Origin: JBLXBZ01 sp048265185 | GTDB lineage: Bacteria > Pseudomonadota > Alphaproteobacteria > Rhizobiales > Stappiaceae | Length of the DNA: 64,000 bases | Direction of reading: 5' to 3' | Assembly: GCA_048265185.1 (NCBI GenBank) | Contig: JBLXBZ010000002.1 | Location: forward strand, 434,001 to 498,000 | Part shown: piece after piece, positions 1-9,516 of the stretch | How positions within the stretch are numbered: the stretch's first letter is position 1 | Layout of the letters: each line of letters opens with the position of its first letter | Position numbers and translations under genes: made by a program | Notes under the pieces: generated by a model | Databases searched by the model: none | Told to the model about the DNA's origin: nothing | The model's input: only the letters and a program-made list of their open reading frames with translations

Positions 1-29
1 TGGAGCGGGTTCAGGCGCGGTTTTAAAAA

Positions 30-1277
30 CTAGGGGCGCTTGAGAACTGCGACAACCTCGGTGTGGGGCGTATATTGAAACTGGTCGACGGGGGTGACGC
101 GTTCAATCTGAAACCCGCCATCCACAAGAAGGCGCAGGTCACGGGCGAGGGTCGCGGGATTGCAGGAGACGGCGACCACGGTTTTTACCTTAGAGCGGGC
201 GAGTTCTTGCGCTTGGGCTTCCGCGCCCGCCCGAGGCGGGTCAAAGACGACGGCGTCATAGCCATCGCCAAAGTCATCCAGCTCCGCGGCCATAAGAGGA
301 CGGCGGAATAGATCGCGGCGTTCTATGGTTATGGTTTTGCGCGACGCGGCGCGGCGCATACCCTGATCGAGCGCTTTGACTGCGGCGGCGTCCCCTTCCA
401 CAGCGTGAACATTTGCTATTTTCGCCAAGGGGAAGGTGAAGGTTCCAGCTCCTGAGAACAAGTCCGCTATCTTGCGGGATTTACCCATCCCTTGGATGAC
501 GAGCTCGGACAGAAGCTTCTGAGCGTCGTTCGTCGCCTGAAGAAAGCCTGCAGGGGGAAGCGTGACCGCCGCGCCGTCCATGTCCGTTAGAGGGGGGCGT
601 ATTTCGATCAAAACTTCGCCGTTCGCGCTTAGCCTTGCGAAGTCATCCGACGCCATTCGCATGGTGAGATCTCTCGTCATACGTTCGGTGAACGCCTCTT
701 TTCGCTCCAGCGCTACGTCCAGACCCGTTTGGCTAGAAATGATCGTCATCTTTAACTCGCCTCGGCGAGGAACCGCCAGTTCCGCCAGTTTTTTCAATTT
801 AGGCAAAGCCGTGGTGATTTCCGCCACAAGAACCGGGCACTCCTCCAGATCAACCAGCATGTTGTTCTGACGTTGATGATAGCCCAAAAGCGTTTTATGC
901 CCTGCTTTTGTCGCTGTGAGCACCGCTCTGCGACGCCCCGACGCCGTTGCGGAGCGCATGGGCTCGATGGGCGCGTCAAGACCTCGGCTGTTGAGCGCTA
1001 GGCGTAGCTGGTCGCGTTTCCATTCAAGGTAAGGGCCATGAGCCATATGTTGCAGGGCGCATCCACCGCAGGTCATGAAATGACGACAGACAGGGGCAAT
1101 GCGCTCCGCGCTTGGGGTTATCACCCGAACCAGATCAGCGCGCGCCCCTTTTTGTCGCGCTTCGACGGTTTCGCCCGGCAGGACGAAGGGGATATAGATT
1201 GGAGCGGAGGCAGTGTTTGCGACGCCGTCACCTTTATGCGCCAGAGTGTCGATCTGAAGCTGCAGGGTCTGTGTCAT
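30..1277 (-). CDS. TrmA/RlmD-family RNA (uracil-5-)-methyltransferase
   Basis: SAM-dependent enzyme expected to put a methyl group on C5 of a uridine in rRNA or tRNA. The 415 residues show an N-terminal TRAM-like region (about 1-55), a Cys cluster for a [4Fe-4S] centre (C64, C70, C73 and C147), a SAM-binding loop ADLFSGAGTF (271-280), the DPPRAG motif (346-351) and the nucleophile Cys in SCNPATLARD (C372), followed by PHTEVV near the C terminus. Length fits the family. It follows tlyA on the same strand, a common alphaproteobacterial arrangement. The choice between an rRNA (RlmC/RlmD-like) and tRNA target cannot be made from sequence alone. Confidence 0.9.
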   Translation of the reverse strand: MTQTLQLQIDTLAHKGDGVANTASAPIYIPFVLPGETVEARQKGARADLVRVITPSAERIAPVCRHFMTCGGCALQHMAHGPYLEWKRDQLRLALNSRGLDAPIEPMRSATASGRRRAVLTATKAGHKTLLGYHQRQNNMLVDLEECPVLVAEITTALPKLKKLAELAVPRRGELKMTIISSQTGLDVALERKEAFTERMTRDLTMRMASDDFARLSANGEVLIEIRPPLTDMDGAAVTLPPAGFLQATNDAQKLLSELVIQGMGKSRKIADLFSGAGTFTFPLAKIANVHAVEGDAAAVKALDQGMRRAASRKTITIERRDLFRRPLMAAELDDFGDGYDAVVFDPPRAGAEAQAQELARSKVKTVVAVSCNPATLARDLRLLVDGGFQIERVTPVDQFQYTPHTEVVAVLKRP

Positions 1278-1399
1278 ATTATATCCTTGAACTTTGCGTG
1301 CGGACGCGCGCGCTTGCGACCCTGTTAGCCTGAACAGGAGCCGCTGTCCAATCTGGCGGCGGATTTACGCGCTATAGAGAGAAATTACGCGGGAAGATC

Positions 1400-2143
1400 T
1401 TATACAGCTTTGGAGGCGGCTAGAAGCCATTCGTGATTTCCATCGCCGCCGCAAATGGGAGAGGGCGCCAGTCCCCGCACGCTCCATAGGGGGTGAGTGT
1501 CCAGCCAAAGCCGGATGTCTTCAGCGCAGGTTTCGGCGATGTCCGGCGCCACCAACCCGCCCTTGCCAATCGCGGCGCGGCCGGCTTCGAATTGCGGCTT
1601 GACCAGAAAGATCGCCTGGGCGCCGGGCGCCGCCAGATCAAGGGCTCGCGGCAGGGCGAGGCGTAAAGATATGAAGCTGACATCCGAGACTAGGATATGC
1701 GGGGCGTCGCCGGTCAAATCATCGCGCGTGAGATTACGGGCGTTTAAACCATCGCGTCGGGCGACGCGTGGATCATGAGCCAGTTTTTCATTCAGTTGGT
1801 TATGTCCAACGTCGATCGCGTGGACCTTGGCGGCGCCGCGCTCAAGAAGAACCTGCGTGAAGCCGCCGGTTGAAGCGCCAATGTCGAGGCAGACAGCGCC
1901 GGCGACGTCCATGGGGAAGGCTTCCAGCCCGGAAATTAGTTTCAAGGCCGCGCGCGAGACATAGGAGGCGGCTGGATCGTCAATGGACACATTCGCGTCA
2001 ATGGTGACCGACTGACCAGGCTTGGTGACGAGCACGCCGCCGAGGCGCACGGTTTCGCGTTTGATTGCGTCGCGCGCCCGGGCCCTGCTGTCGCATAGAC
2101 CTCGATGGACCAAAAGCTGATCAAGGCGGATGCGATCAGTCAT
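1400..2143 (-). CDS. tlyA: TlyA-family rRNA methyltransferase (S4 domain)
   Basis: Predicted rRNA 2'-O-cytidine methyltransferase (hemolysin A/TlyA family). Residues 4-60 form an S4 RNA-binding domain (RLDQLLVHRGLCDSR). A Rossmann methyltransferase fold follows with CLDIGASTGGFTQVLL (85-100). The catalytic tetrad of the FtsJ-like fold is represented by K68, D154 (SDVSFISL) and K182 (VKPQFE). The 247 aa length is typical. The ATG start at 2143 gives a complete S4 domain. It lies in the dxs-tlyA-RNA methyltransferase neighbourhood found in many alphaproteobacteria, here separated from dxs by an SCO protein and an MFS transporter. Confidence 0.93.
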   Translation of the reverse strand: MTDRIRLDQLLVHRGLCDSRARARDAIKRETVRLGGVLVTKPGQSVTIDANVSIDDPAASYVSRAALKLISGLEAFPMDVAGAVCLDIGASTGGFTQVLLERGAAKVHAIDVGHNQLNEKLAHDPRVARRDGLNARNLTRDDLTGDAPHILVSDVSFISLRLALPRALDLAAPGAQAIFLVKPQFEAGRAAIGKGGLVAPDIAETCAEDIRLWLDTHPLWSVRGLAPSPICGGDGNHEWLLAASKAV

Positions 2144-2245
2144 GAATCGTTGGCCTGATCGATGGGCGTGAGAGGCGCAATGAGCCGCTGCGTCGTGGTG
2201 AGCCGTAGCGCGGCGGACGCGATCCGCGTTTTGTTCAAAGCGAGA

Positions 2246-2866
2246 TTAACCTTTGGCGTTTTCAATAAGCCTGCGGAGCTTAGCCATGGCGTTTTCATGG
2301 GATTCTCCATAGGCGATGGTGCCGAAAAACTTGTTGTCAGCGTCCATGATATAGACGGAAGCTGAATGGTCCATGGTGTAGTCATCGCCCTCAAGAGGAA
2401 CTTTCTTAGCGTAGACGCGGTAAGCCTTGAGGATTTCGTCCACTTGTTCGCGAGATCCACTCAAAGGAGCGATTTTGTCATCGAAAGCCGAAACGTAATT
2501 GGCGATTTTTTCTGGAGTGTCCCGTTCCGGGTCGACGGTGACGAAAGCGTAGTTGAGTTGATCCGCTTCTGGTCCCAGGTCGTCGATCCAGCCTTGCATT
2601 TCAGACAGAGTCGTTGGGCAAACGTCAGGGCAAAAGGTGAATCCGAAAAAGATTAAGGTCGGTTTTCCAGTGAAGTCCGCTTCCGTGACGGTTTTTCCCG
2701 TGCGTCCGTCGATGAGTTCGAACGGTCCGCCAATCGCAGCGACTTGTTTGGTCACGTCGTTGCTGCTCATGTCTTTGAAATAGCCTATTGAAAGGCTTGC
2801 GACGGCGAAAACTAAAAGCGCGACGACGAACCATGCGCCGTAGCGGATAACCTTCAATGCGGACAT
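2246..2866 (-). CDS. SCO1/SenC-family copper chaperone
   Basis: Thioredoxin-like, membrane-anchored protein expected to deliver copper to the CuA centre of cytochrome c oxidase or act as a thiol-disulfide reductase. A single N-terminal transmembrane anchor (about 10-29) precedes the thioredoxin fold with the copper motif FCPDVCP (C79 and C83) and the conserved distal His (H167, MDHSASVYIMD). The start at 2866 has a strong AGGAGAGG ribosome site. The 206 aa length is normal for the family. No cytochrome oxidase genes are in view. Confidence 0.93.
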   Translation of the reverse strand: MSALKVIRYGAWFVVALLVFAVASLSIGYFKDMSSNDVTKQVAAIGGPFELIDGRTGKTVTEADFTGKPTLIFFGFTFCPDVCPTTLSEMQGWIDDLGPEADQLNYAFVTVDPERDTPEKIANYVSAFDDKIAPLSGSREQVDEILKAYRVYAKKVPLEGDDYTMDHSASVYIMDADNKFFGTIAYGESHENAMAKLRRLIENAKG

Positions 2867-2934
2867 AAACCTCTCCTAAAAATTATTTTGTCGAGTGCGG
2901 GCATATTCGCCGTAATCGTGGTTTTCTGGAACCA

Positions 2935-4389
2935 TTAGCTTGTGGGTTTATTTGACGCAGGGGCGCTGTCTGACGATAGAGGCTGATCTTCGCTCTTCGT
3001 CGCCGGTTTTGTTTCTTCCCCATCGCTCTCCTGAGGAGCGTCTTTTGCGTTGTTTTCGGCTTGCTTGTCGTCGTCGTCTTGAGCCGGCTCCGCATCCAAA
3101 TCGGTAATATTGGCGTCAAATTCATAAGCGGGAAACTCTTCCGGCGGAATAACGTCGCGATCTTCCGTATCCAGCGGTTCGGGGGTGATAACCGCCCCCA
3201 TTTGCGCGGTCGTGGCGTATTCGAAATCGGTCTTTTCTTCGCCAATAGGCGCAGCGCGCACCAGAAGTCGGCTGAAGATAAAGCCCGCCATGAGAGCTTC
3301 AACGGCGATGACCCAAATATAGAGCCCGGATGGGCCGGCGCTTTGAATTAAAATCGACGCTGCGAACGGCCCAATGACCGAGCCAATGCCATTGGCGAGC
3401 AGTAGGCCGGATGAGGTTTCAACAAAGGAATCCGCGTCGGCGTGATCGAAGGCGTGGGCGGCGGCGATGGAATAGCTTGGCTGGGTGACGACGCCCATCA
3501 GGCAAGCGAAGCCAATTGCGAGATAGGGGGTGTCCGGGGCGAAAATCAAAACGGCGGAGCCACAGGCGGCCGCCGAAAATCCCAGGCCTACGAGAACGAT
3601 ACGTCGGTCGATTTTGTCCGACAGACGCCCGATCGGCCATTGTGAGAGCGCGCCCCCCAATAAAATGGCGGCGGCGTAATAGGCGGCCGTGCCGATGTCG
3701 AACCCCATTTTGGTGGCGTAAAGCGGGGCGAGGGTCCAGAGGGCGGCGTTGGCCATGCCAATCATCAGGCAACCGATCAAGGCGGCGGGAGAATTCTTAT
3801 AAAGAGCGGCGGGGCGAAAGCGCACCAAGGTAATAGGCGCTGGCTGGTTCGACCGGGTCATGGCTACAGGAACCACGGCGACGCTAACCACGAAAGAGGC
3901 GATTGCGAAGGGAATGAAGGAGCTGATGTCGAGACCTGGAAGCATTACTTGCCCGGCGGTCATCGAGGTGAACAGGATCACCACGTAGATCGACATGATC
4001 GTGCCGCGGTTTTCATTGGTGGCTTGTTCGTTGAGCCAACTTTCAACGATCAAATAAAACCCCGCCAGGCAGAAGCCGGAAACAATACGAATGACGGACC
4101 AGGCGCTGGCTTCCACCAAAATGGGGTGGAGAATGGCGGCGCCCGACATCAATGACACAAGAGCGGCGAACGTCCTGATATGCCCGGCGCGCATGATCAT
4201 GAAAGGCGATAAGACGCAGCCCGCGACAAAACCGATGAAATAGGCGGACGACATGGCGCCGATGGCCGTGTCGGTGAAATGCGCCAGCTCGGCGGCCAGC
4301 GGGATTAACGTGGATTGCAGACCATGTCCGAACAGCACCAAAGCGACCGACAGCAAAAGCGCCGTGATCGGAGCAAGAGTTTGCGCCAT
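2935..4389 (-). CDS. MFS transporter with long acidic C-terminal tail
   Basis: Twelve-helix major facilitator (YfcJ/YcaD-like drug or metabolite porter). The substrate is unknown. I chose the ATG at 4389 (MAQTLAPIT, 484 aa) because a GGAG site sits about seven bases upstream; an upstream in-frame start at 4425 has none. The membrane domain spans about 390 residues, with GRLSDKIDRR in the central loop region as expected. The last 90 or so residues are hydrophilic and very acidic (for example AQDDDDKQAENN and SDGEETKP), which is not usual for the family and is probably disordered. It sits between scoI-like and dxs on the same strand. Confidence 0.85.
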   Translation of the reverse strand: MAQTLAPITALLLSVALVLFGHGLQSTLIPLAAELAHFTDTAIGAMSSAYFIGFVAGCVLSPFMIMRAGHIRTFAALVSLMSGAAILHPILVEASAWSVIRIVSGFCLAGFYLIVESWLNEQATNENRGTIMSIYVVILFTSMTAGQVMLPGLDISSFIPFAIASFVVSVAVVPVAMTRSNQPAPITLVRFRPAALYKNSPAALIGCLMIGMANAALWTLAPLYATKMGFDIGTAAYYAAAILLGGALSQWPIGRLSDKIDRRIVLVGLGFSAAACGSAVLIFAPDTPYLAIGFACLMGVVTQPSYSIAAAHAFDHADADSFVETSSGLLLANGIGSVIGPFAASILIQSAGPSGLYIWVIAVEALMAGFIFSRLLVRAAPIGEEKTDFEYATTAQMGAVITPEPLDTEDRDVIPPEEFPAYEFDANITDLDAEPAQDDDDKQAENNAKDAPQESDGEETKPATKSEDQPLSSDSAPASNKPTS

Positions 4390-4534
4390 ATTTCCACTCC
4401 CAGACCGAGATGCGCAGGCGCGCATTCGCGAGCACCAGAGCCTGTTTGGCTGTCATCTGTGTGAAAGCTCGCCGAGCCTGTGTCAACATCAGAGTTGGCT
4501 TGCGGCCAATTTCTGAGCCGGCTGATCTTTCGCG

Positions 4535-6481
4535 TTAAATTCTTGCGGCGGGGACGACGCTGCGTCCCAATGCGCCAAAAGCAGTTTTGACAATCGATTT
4601 TGCGTCTAATCCAGCGCTTGCGTACATTTTCTCGGGGCTGTCCTGATCCATGAAAATATCTGGCAGGTTCAATGTGCGGATTTTAAGGCGAGCGCCAAGA
4701 AGATCGTTATCGCAGAGAAATTGAAGGACGTGGGAGCCGAAACCGCCAATGGAGCCTTCTTCTATGGTGATGAGGACTTCATGCTCGCGGGCGAGGCGTG
4801 AGATCAGCTCGGTGTCGAGGGGTTTGGCGAAGCGCGCGTCGACGACCGTGGTGGACAGGCCGGCGGCGTCCAGATCGTCGGCGGCGAGAAGGCATTGTCC
4901 TAATCGCCCGCCAAAAGACAGCAGCGCGATTTTGGCGCCTTCGCGCAAAATACGACCTTTGCCGATTGTGAGAATTTCACCGCGTTCGGGTAATTCGACG
5001 CCCAGGCCTTCGCCGCGTGGATAGCGCAAGGAAATAGGGCCTTCATCGAAAGCCGCCGCCGTGGCCACCATGTGCCGAAGCTCCGCTTCGTCTCCCGCCG
5101 CCATCACCGTGAAGCCGGGCAGGCATGAGAGAAAGGTGGTGTCAAAAGCGCCTGCGTGGGTTGGTCCGTCCGCGCCGACCAGCCCGGCGCGGTCAATGGG
5201 AAAACGAACCGGTAATCCTTGAATGGCGACGTCATGCACGATCTGGTCGTAGCCGCGTTGCAGAAACGTCGAATAAATCGCGCAAAAGGGTTTTACTCCC
5301 TCCGAGGCCAAACCGGCGGCGAAAGTGACTGCGTGTTGCTCGGCTATTCCCACGTCAAAAGTGCGTTTGGGGAATGCTTGCCCAAAGAGATCAAGGCCTG
5401 TGCCATCTGGCATGGCGGCGGTGACGGCGACGATTTTTTCGTCTCGTTCGGCTTCAGATCTCAACGTGTCGGCGAAGACGCGTGTGTAGCTGGGAGCATT
5501 GGCCTTAGGCTTGTTCTGTTTGCCGGTGATGACGTCGAATTTCGCAACTCCGTGATATTTGTCCGAGGACGTTTCCGCCGGTGGATAGCCTTTGCCTTTT
5601 TGCGTCACGGCGTGAATGACGACAGGTCCGCGATGGTTGTCGCGCACATTTTTCAGCACCGGGAGCAGGTGATCGAGGTTGTGACCGTCGACAGGTCCGA
5701 CATAATAACAGCCTAGCTCTTCGAATAATGTGCCGCCTGTCCAGAACCCGCGGGCGTATTCTTCTGCGCGGGCCGCTTTTTCCTGCAAGGAGGCGGGCAT
5801 AACCTTGGTCAGTTGCTTGGCCACGTCTCTAAGGGAGCGATAGGTGCGTCCGGAGACTAGACGCGCAAGATAGGCCGACATGGCGCCTACAGGCGGAGCG
5901 ATCGACATATCATTGTCGTTGAGAATGATGATCATTCGCGAATGCAGGGCCCCGGCGTTGTTCAAAGCTTCATAGGCCATGCCTGCTGACATGGCGCCGT
6001 CGCCAATCACCGCGATAACGTTATTGTCGCGCTCGTTTAGGTCGCGGGCGACGGCCATGCCAAGACCAGACGAAATGGAGGTGGACGAATGGGCCGCGCC
6101 AAAGGGGTCGTATTCGCTTTCCGCTCGTTTGGTGAAACCGGATAAGCCGCCGCTCTGGCGCAGCGTTCTGATTCGATCCCTGCGTCCGGTGAGGATTTTA
6201 TGAGGATAGCATTGATGCCCCACGTCCCAGATCAAACGATCGTCGGGGGTGTTGAACACGTAATGCAACGCGACCGTAAGCTCCACGACGCCCAAGCCCG
6301 CTCCCAGGTGCCCGCCGGTTTCAGAAACGGCGCTGATGGTTTCCGCACGCAACTCGTCGGCGATTTGATGCAGCTCTGATTCTGACAAGGCGCGTAAATC
6401 CGCAGGTGAGGAAATACGGTCGAGCATGGGTGTGGAAATTGAATTGGTCACGTCTGATCCCGGTTCAGATCCTAATGTCAC
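4535..6481 (-). CDS. dxs: 1-deoxy-D-xylulose-5-phosphate synthase
   Basis: First enzyme of the MEP isoprenoid pathway: condenses pyruvate and glyceraldehyde 3-phosphate to DXP using thiamine diphosphate. It shows the TPP-binding GDGAMSAGMAYEALNNAG segment, the conserved GHQCYPHKILTGR near the N terminus, the transketolase-type central domain (FDVGIAEQHAVTFAAGLA) and the C-terminal domain. At 648 aa it is full length. The given start is a GTG without a clear ribosome site; a downstream GTG or ATG (for example MLDRISSPADL) is possible. xseB lies upstream on the same strand, the usual partner. Confidence 0.96.
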   Translation of the reverse strand: MTLGSEPGSDVTNSISTPMLDRISSPADLRALSESELHQIADELRAETISAVSETGGHLGAGLGVVELTVALHYVFNTPDDRLIWDVGHQCYPHKILTGRRDRIRTLRQSGGLSGFTKRAESEYDPFGAAHSSTSISSGLGMAVARDLNERDNNVIAVIGDGAMSAGMAYEALNNAGALHSRMIIILNDNDMSIAPPVGAMSAYLARLVSGRTYRSLRDVAKQLTKVMPASLQEKAARAEEYARGFWTGGTLFEELGCYYVGPVDGHNLDHLLPVLKNVRDNHRGPVVIHAVTQKGKGYPPAETSSDKYHGVAKFDVITGKQNKPKANAPSYTRVFADTLRSEAERDEKIVAVTAAMPDGTGLDLFGQAFPKRTFDVGIAEQHAVTFAAGLASEGVKPFCAIYSTFLQRGYDQIVHDVAIQGLPVRFPIDRAGLVGADGPTHAGAFDTTFLSCLPGFTVMAAGDEAELRHMVATAAAFDEGPISLRYPRGEGLGVELPERGEILTIGKGRILREGAKIALLSFGGRLGQCLLAADDLDAAGLSTTVVDARFAKPLDTELISRLAREHEVLITIEEGSIGGFGSHVLQFLCDNDLLGARLKIRTLNLPDIFMDQDSPEKMYASAGLDAKSIVKTAFGALGRSVVPAARI

Positions 6482-6865
6482 GGCGTTTGCATGGCTTACA
6501 CTAATGAGTGAACGCGCGCAAACAACTCTGAGCAGCCGCCATGATTGTCGCGCATTAAAACTGGGAGCAGCGTTATTTTCGTCCTTTTTCTAGGCGGCAT
6601 GGAGCTTAATTTATACGCGCAATTTGCCCGTTTCGCACCCAAAGATTGGGAAGTGGTTCAAATTTAAAACAGAAAAAGAATGCAATACTCTCAAAAAGAA
6701 GTTACAAAAAGCTGTGGTCGATGGGGCCACGTGCACAGTGATTAACTTGAGCCGCGCTTTTGCGCGGCTTCTTTTTTGTTTTTCCAATTTACTCGTTATA
6801 CGTGAGTGGTTCTTGCCTGGATCACAAAAGCAGAAAAATCCGTATCTCTCGTGTCGGGTTTTCAG
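6482..6865. other. 384-bp dxs-xseB spacer with plus-strand terminator
   Basis: This spacer is long for two minus-strand neighbours that are often tightly linked. I see no convincing gene. A plus-frame reading from a TTG at 6624 is Lys-rich (IGKWFKFKTEKE) but runs through the terminator hairpin and antisense into xseB. The clear signal is a plus-oriented intrinsic terminator at 6751-6783 (listed separately). It implies a transcript that starts somewhere in 6540-6700 and ends near 6780. I see no strong promoter. Confidence 0.5.
6751..6783 (+). terminator. Intrinsic terminator of an unassigned plus-strand transcript
   Basis: A perfect 7-bp stem GCCGCGC/GCGCGGC with a TTTT loop is followed by TTCTTTTTTGTTTTT. 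On the opposite strand there is no T-run after the stem, so it works only in the plus direction. Both flanking genes (dxs and xseB) run minus, so this terminator belongs to neither. It may end a small RNA encoded in 6540-6780. Confidence 0.8.
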
Positions 6866-7132
6866 CTATTCAACGTCGAGCGGCTCGACGCCCGCAGGGG
6901 CGTTTTGCGCCAATTTGATTTTTTCGACTTTTGATTCCGCCGCCCGCAACAAATTGTCACAATGCTCGCGCAATTCATTTCCGCGCGCGTAAAGACGGAT
7001 GCTTTCCTCTAATGGAACGGCTCCTTGCTCCAATTGGGCGACCAGTTGCTCCAGTTGTTTGAGCGCATCTTCAAAAGATAGTTGGGATACGTCGTTCTCG
7101 GATGGCGTGTCGCCGGTTTCTTCAATCGTCAC
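6866..7132 (-). CDS. xseB: Exodeoxyribonuclease VII small subunit
   Basis: Small subunit of exonuclease VII, which degrades single-stranded DNA together with XseA. The 88 residues are a helical hairpin with the family signature: SFEDALKQLEQLVAQLEQG, then VPLEESIRLYARGNELREHC. The start is GTG at 7132. It lies between an HDAC-like gene and dxs on the same strand, a frequent alphaproteobacterial order. xseA is not in the window. Confidence 0.93.
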   Translation of the reverse strand: MTIEETGDTPSENDVSQLSFEDALKQLEQLVAQLEQGAVPLEESIRLYARGNELREHCDNLLRAAESKVEKIKLAQNAPAGVEPLDVE

Positions 7133-7206
7133 GGCTGTATGAACTCCAGTTTTAGTATCGGTTTTTGGGGTGTGGATCGTAAGACGCGCGAGGCGCCGGC
7201 TTTAAT

Positions 7207-8148
<942 letters not shown>

Positions 8149-8320
8149 TGTGAAACCTGCGTATTGCCTGAGAGAGACGCGTAAGAGCGCGTTATCGCTT
8201 ACGAATGGTTCAAGATATGAATTAGTTTTTTACGGCGAAACAGAAACTATAAGACTTTCAAACATAACATGGCGCGCTGGATCATCCAGAGCTTTGCTCC
8301 AATTGTTTGCGTATTTGGCT

Positions 8321-9337
8321 TCACGATTTCCGGCGCGGGGCGGCTGCGCGGCGCAGGCGATCATTGATCGCCTCGCCAAGGCCTTCAAAGGGGATGGGGG
8401 CGACCGCAATCGTATCTGCGTTGGCCTTGTCCAGTTTCCGCAACAATTGGAACAGGCGCGCGGCCGCTTCGGTCAATTCGCCTGACGGACTGAGGTTCTC
8501 AATGACGCTGGCCCGTTCCGCTCCCTCTGGAAGACGCCGTCCGAAGGCGAGAAGCGCCTCCCCGCGCTCTACGTGGGAGGCGTTGAGACGCACACGCGCA
8601 TTGGGCGCATAGTGGGAGGATAGCATGCCGGGCGCCATGGGCGCATTCTTCTTCACGTGTTGGGGATGTTGCAGCCGGGCACCGAGAACTGATTCGATTT
8701 CCTCTCTGGCGAGGCCGCCGGGGCGGAGCAAAACCGGCGTATCGCCAGTCAGGGAGACGATTGTCGATTCAACGCCTACAGGAGCTTCTCCAGCGTCGAG
8801 AACGCAAGACAGTCGCCCGCTCAGTTCCTCGATGACGGCTTCGGCGGTGGTGGCGCTGATTTTTCCTGATCTATTGGCGCTTGGGGCGGCGATTGGAACT
8901 CCGGCTTCGCGCGCCAATTCACGCATGATTCGACCAGAGGGAACGCGAAGAGCCATTGTTTTCAAACCAGCGGTGGCCAGATCGCAAACGGCGCTTTCAT
9001 CACGCCGAGGCAAAACCAACGTAAGCGCTCCGGGCCAGAAAGCGTCCGCTAGACGGTGGGCGTGAGAGGAGAAAAGAGCGTGGTTCCGGGCATGCTCCGT
9101 TGAAGCGAAATGCGAAATCAGGGGATTGAACTGGGGGCGACCCTTGGCGGCGAAAATTTTGGCGCAGGCGTGGGCGTTGGTGGCGTCCGCCGCCAATCCA
9201 TATACAGTCTCGGTGGGAACGCCCACCAGCTCCCCTTGCAGTAACAGCCTCAAGGCCTCTTTGAAGCCTTCGCTCGCGATCAGGTTTGGATTGTCCGCCG
9301 CAATTTTATAGTGCTTCACGAAATTCGAGCCTTTCAC
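8321..9337 (-). CDS. L-threonylcarbamoyladenylate synthase (Sua5/TsaC type)
   Basis: Makes threonylcarbamoyl-AMP from Thr, bicarbonate and ATP for the t6A37 modification of ANN-decoding tRNAs. The YrdC-like domain occupies about 20-205 (GVPTETVYGLAADATN; RKSG and PSANRSGKISATT segments), followed by the C-terminal Sua5 domain (about 225-338; APGMLSSHYAPN linker motif). The 338 aa length marks the two-domain Sua5 form, not the short TsaC. The start is a GTG at 9337; a second GTG at 9319 is also possible. Divergent from the acyl-CoA dehydrogenase operon. Confidence 0.93.
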   Translation of the reverse strand: MKGSNFVKHYKIAADNPNLIASEGFKEALRLLLQGELVGVPTETVYGLAADATNAHACAKIFAAKGRPQFNPLISHFASTEHARNHALFSSHAHRLADAFWPGALTLVLPRRDESAVCDLATAGLKTMALRVPSGRIMRELAREAGVPIAAPSANRSGKISATTAEAVIEELSGRLSCVLDAGEAPVGVESTIVSLTGDTPVLLRPGGLAREEIESVLGARLQHPQHVKKNAPMAPGMLSSHYAPNARVRLNASHVERGEALLAFGRRLPEGAERASVIENLSPSGELTEAAARLFQLLRKLDKANADTIAVAPIPFEGLGEAINDRLRRAAAPRRKS

Positions 9338-9516
9338 ACATTTGACGCGCTCAAATGATCGCTCCTGCGAAATTACCGTGCAGGGCGCCGTAGCGGCGCC
9401 GATTGACCTTCACGCCAACACCGCTAATCTCCAGATGAGGAAACGTTCATGCGGCGTTTGTGCTGTTCTTATTGGGCGCCGTCAAGCCGCAGCTCATCTA
9501 TGGAGGGGGCTTATTT

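Noticed and set aside
6624..6992. 122-codon plus-strand frame with Lys-rich peptide
   Set aside because: TTG start, crosses an intrinsic terminator and continues antisense into xseB; no family resemblance.
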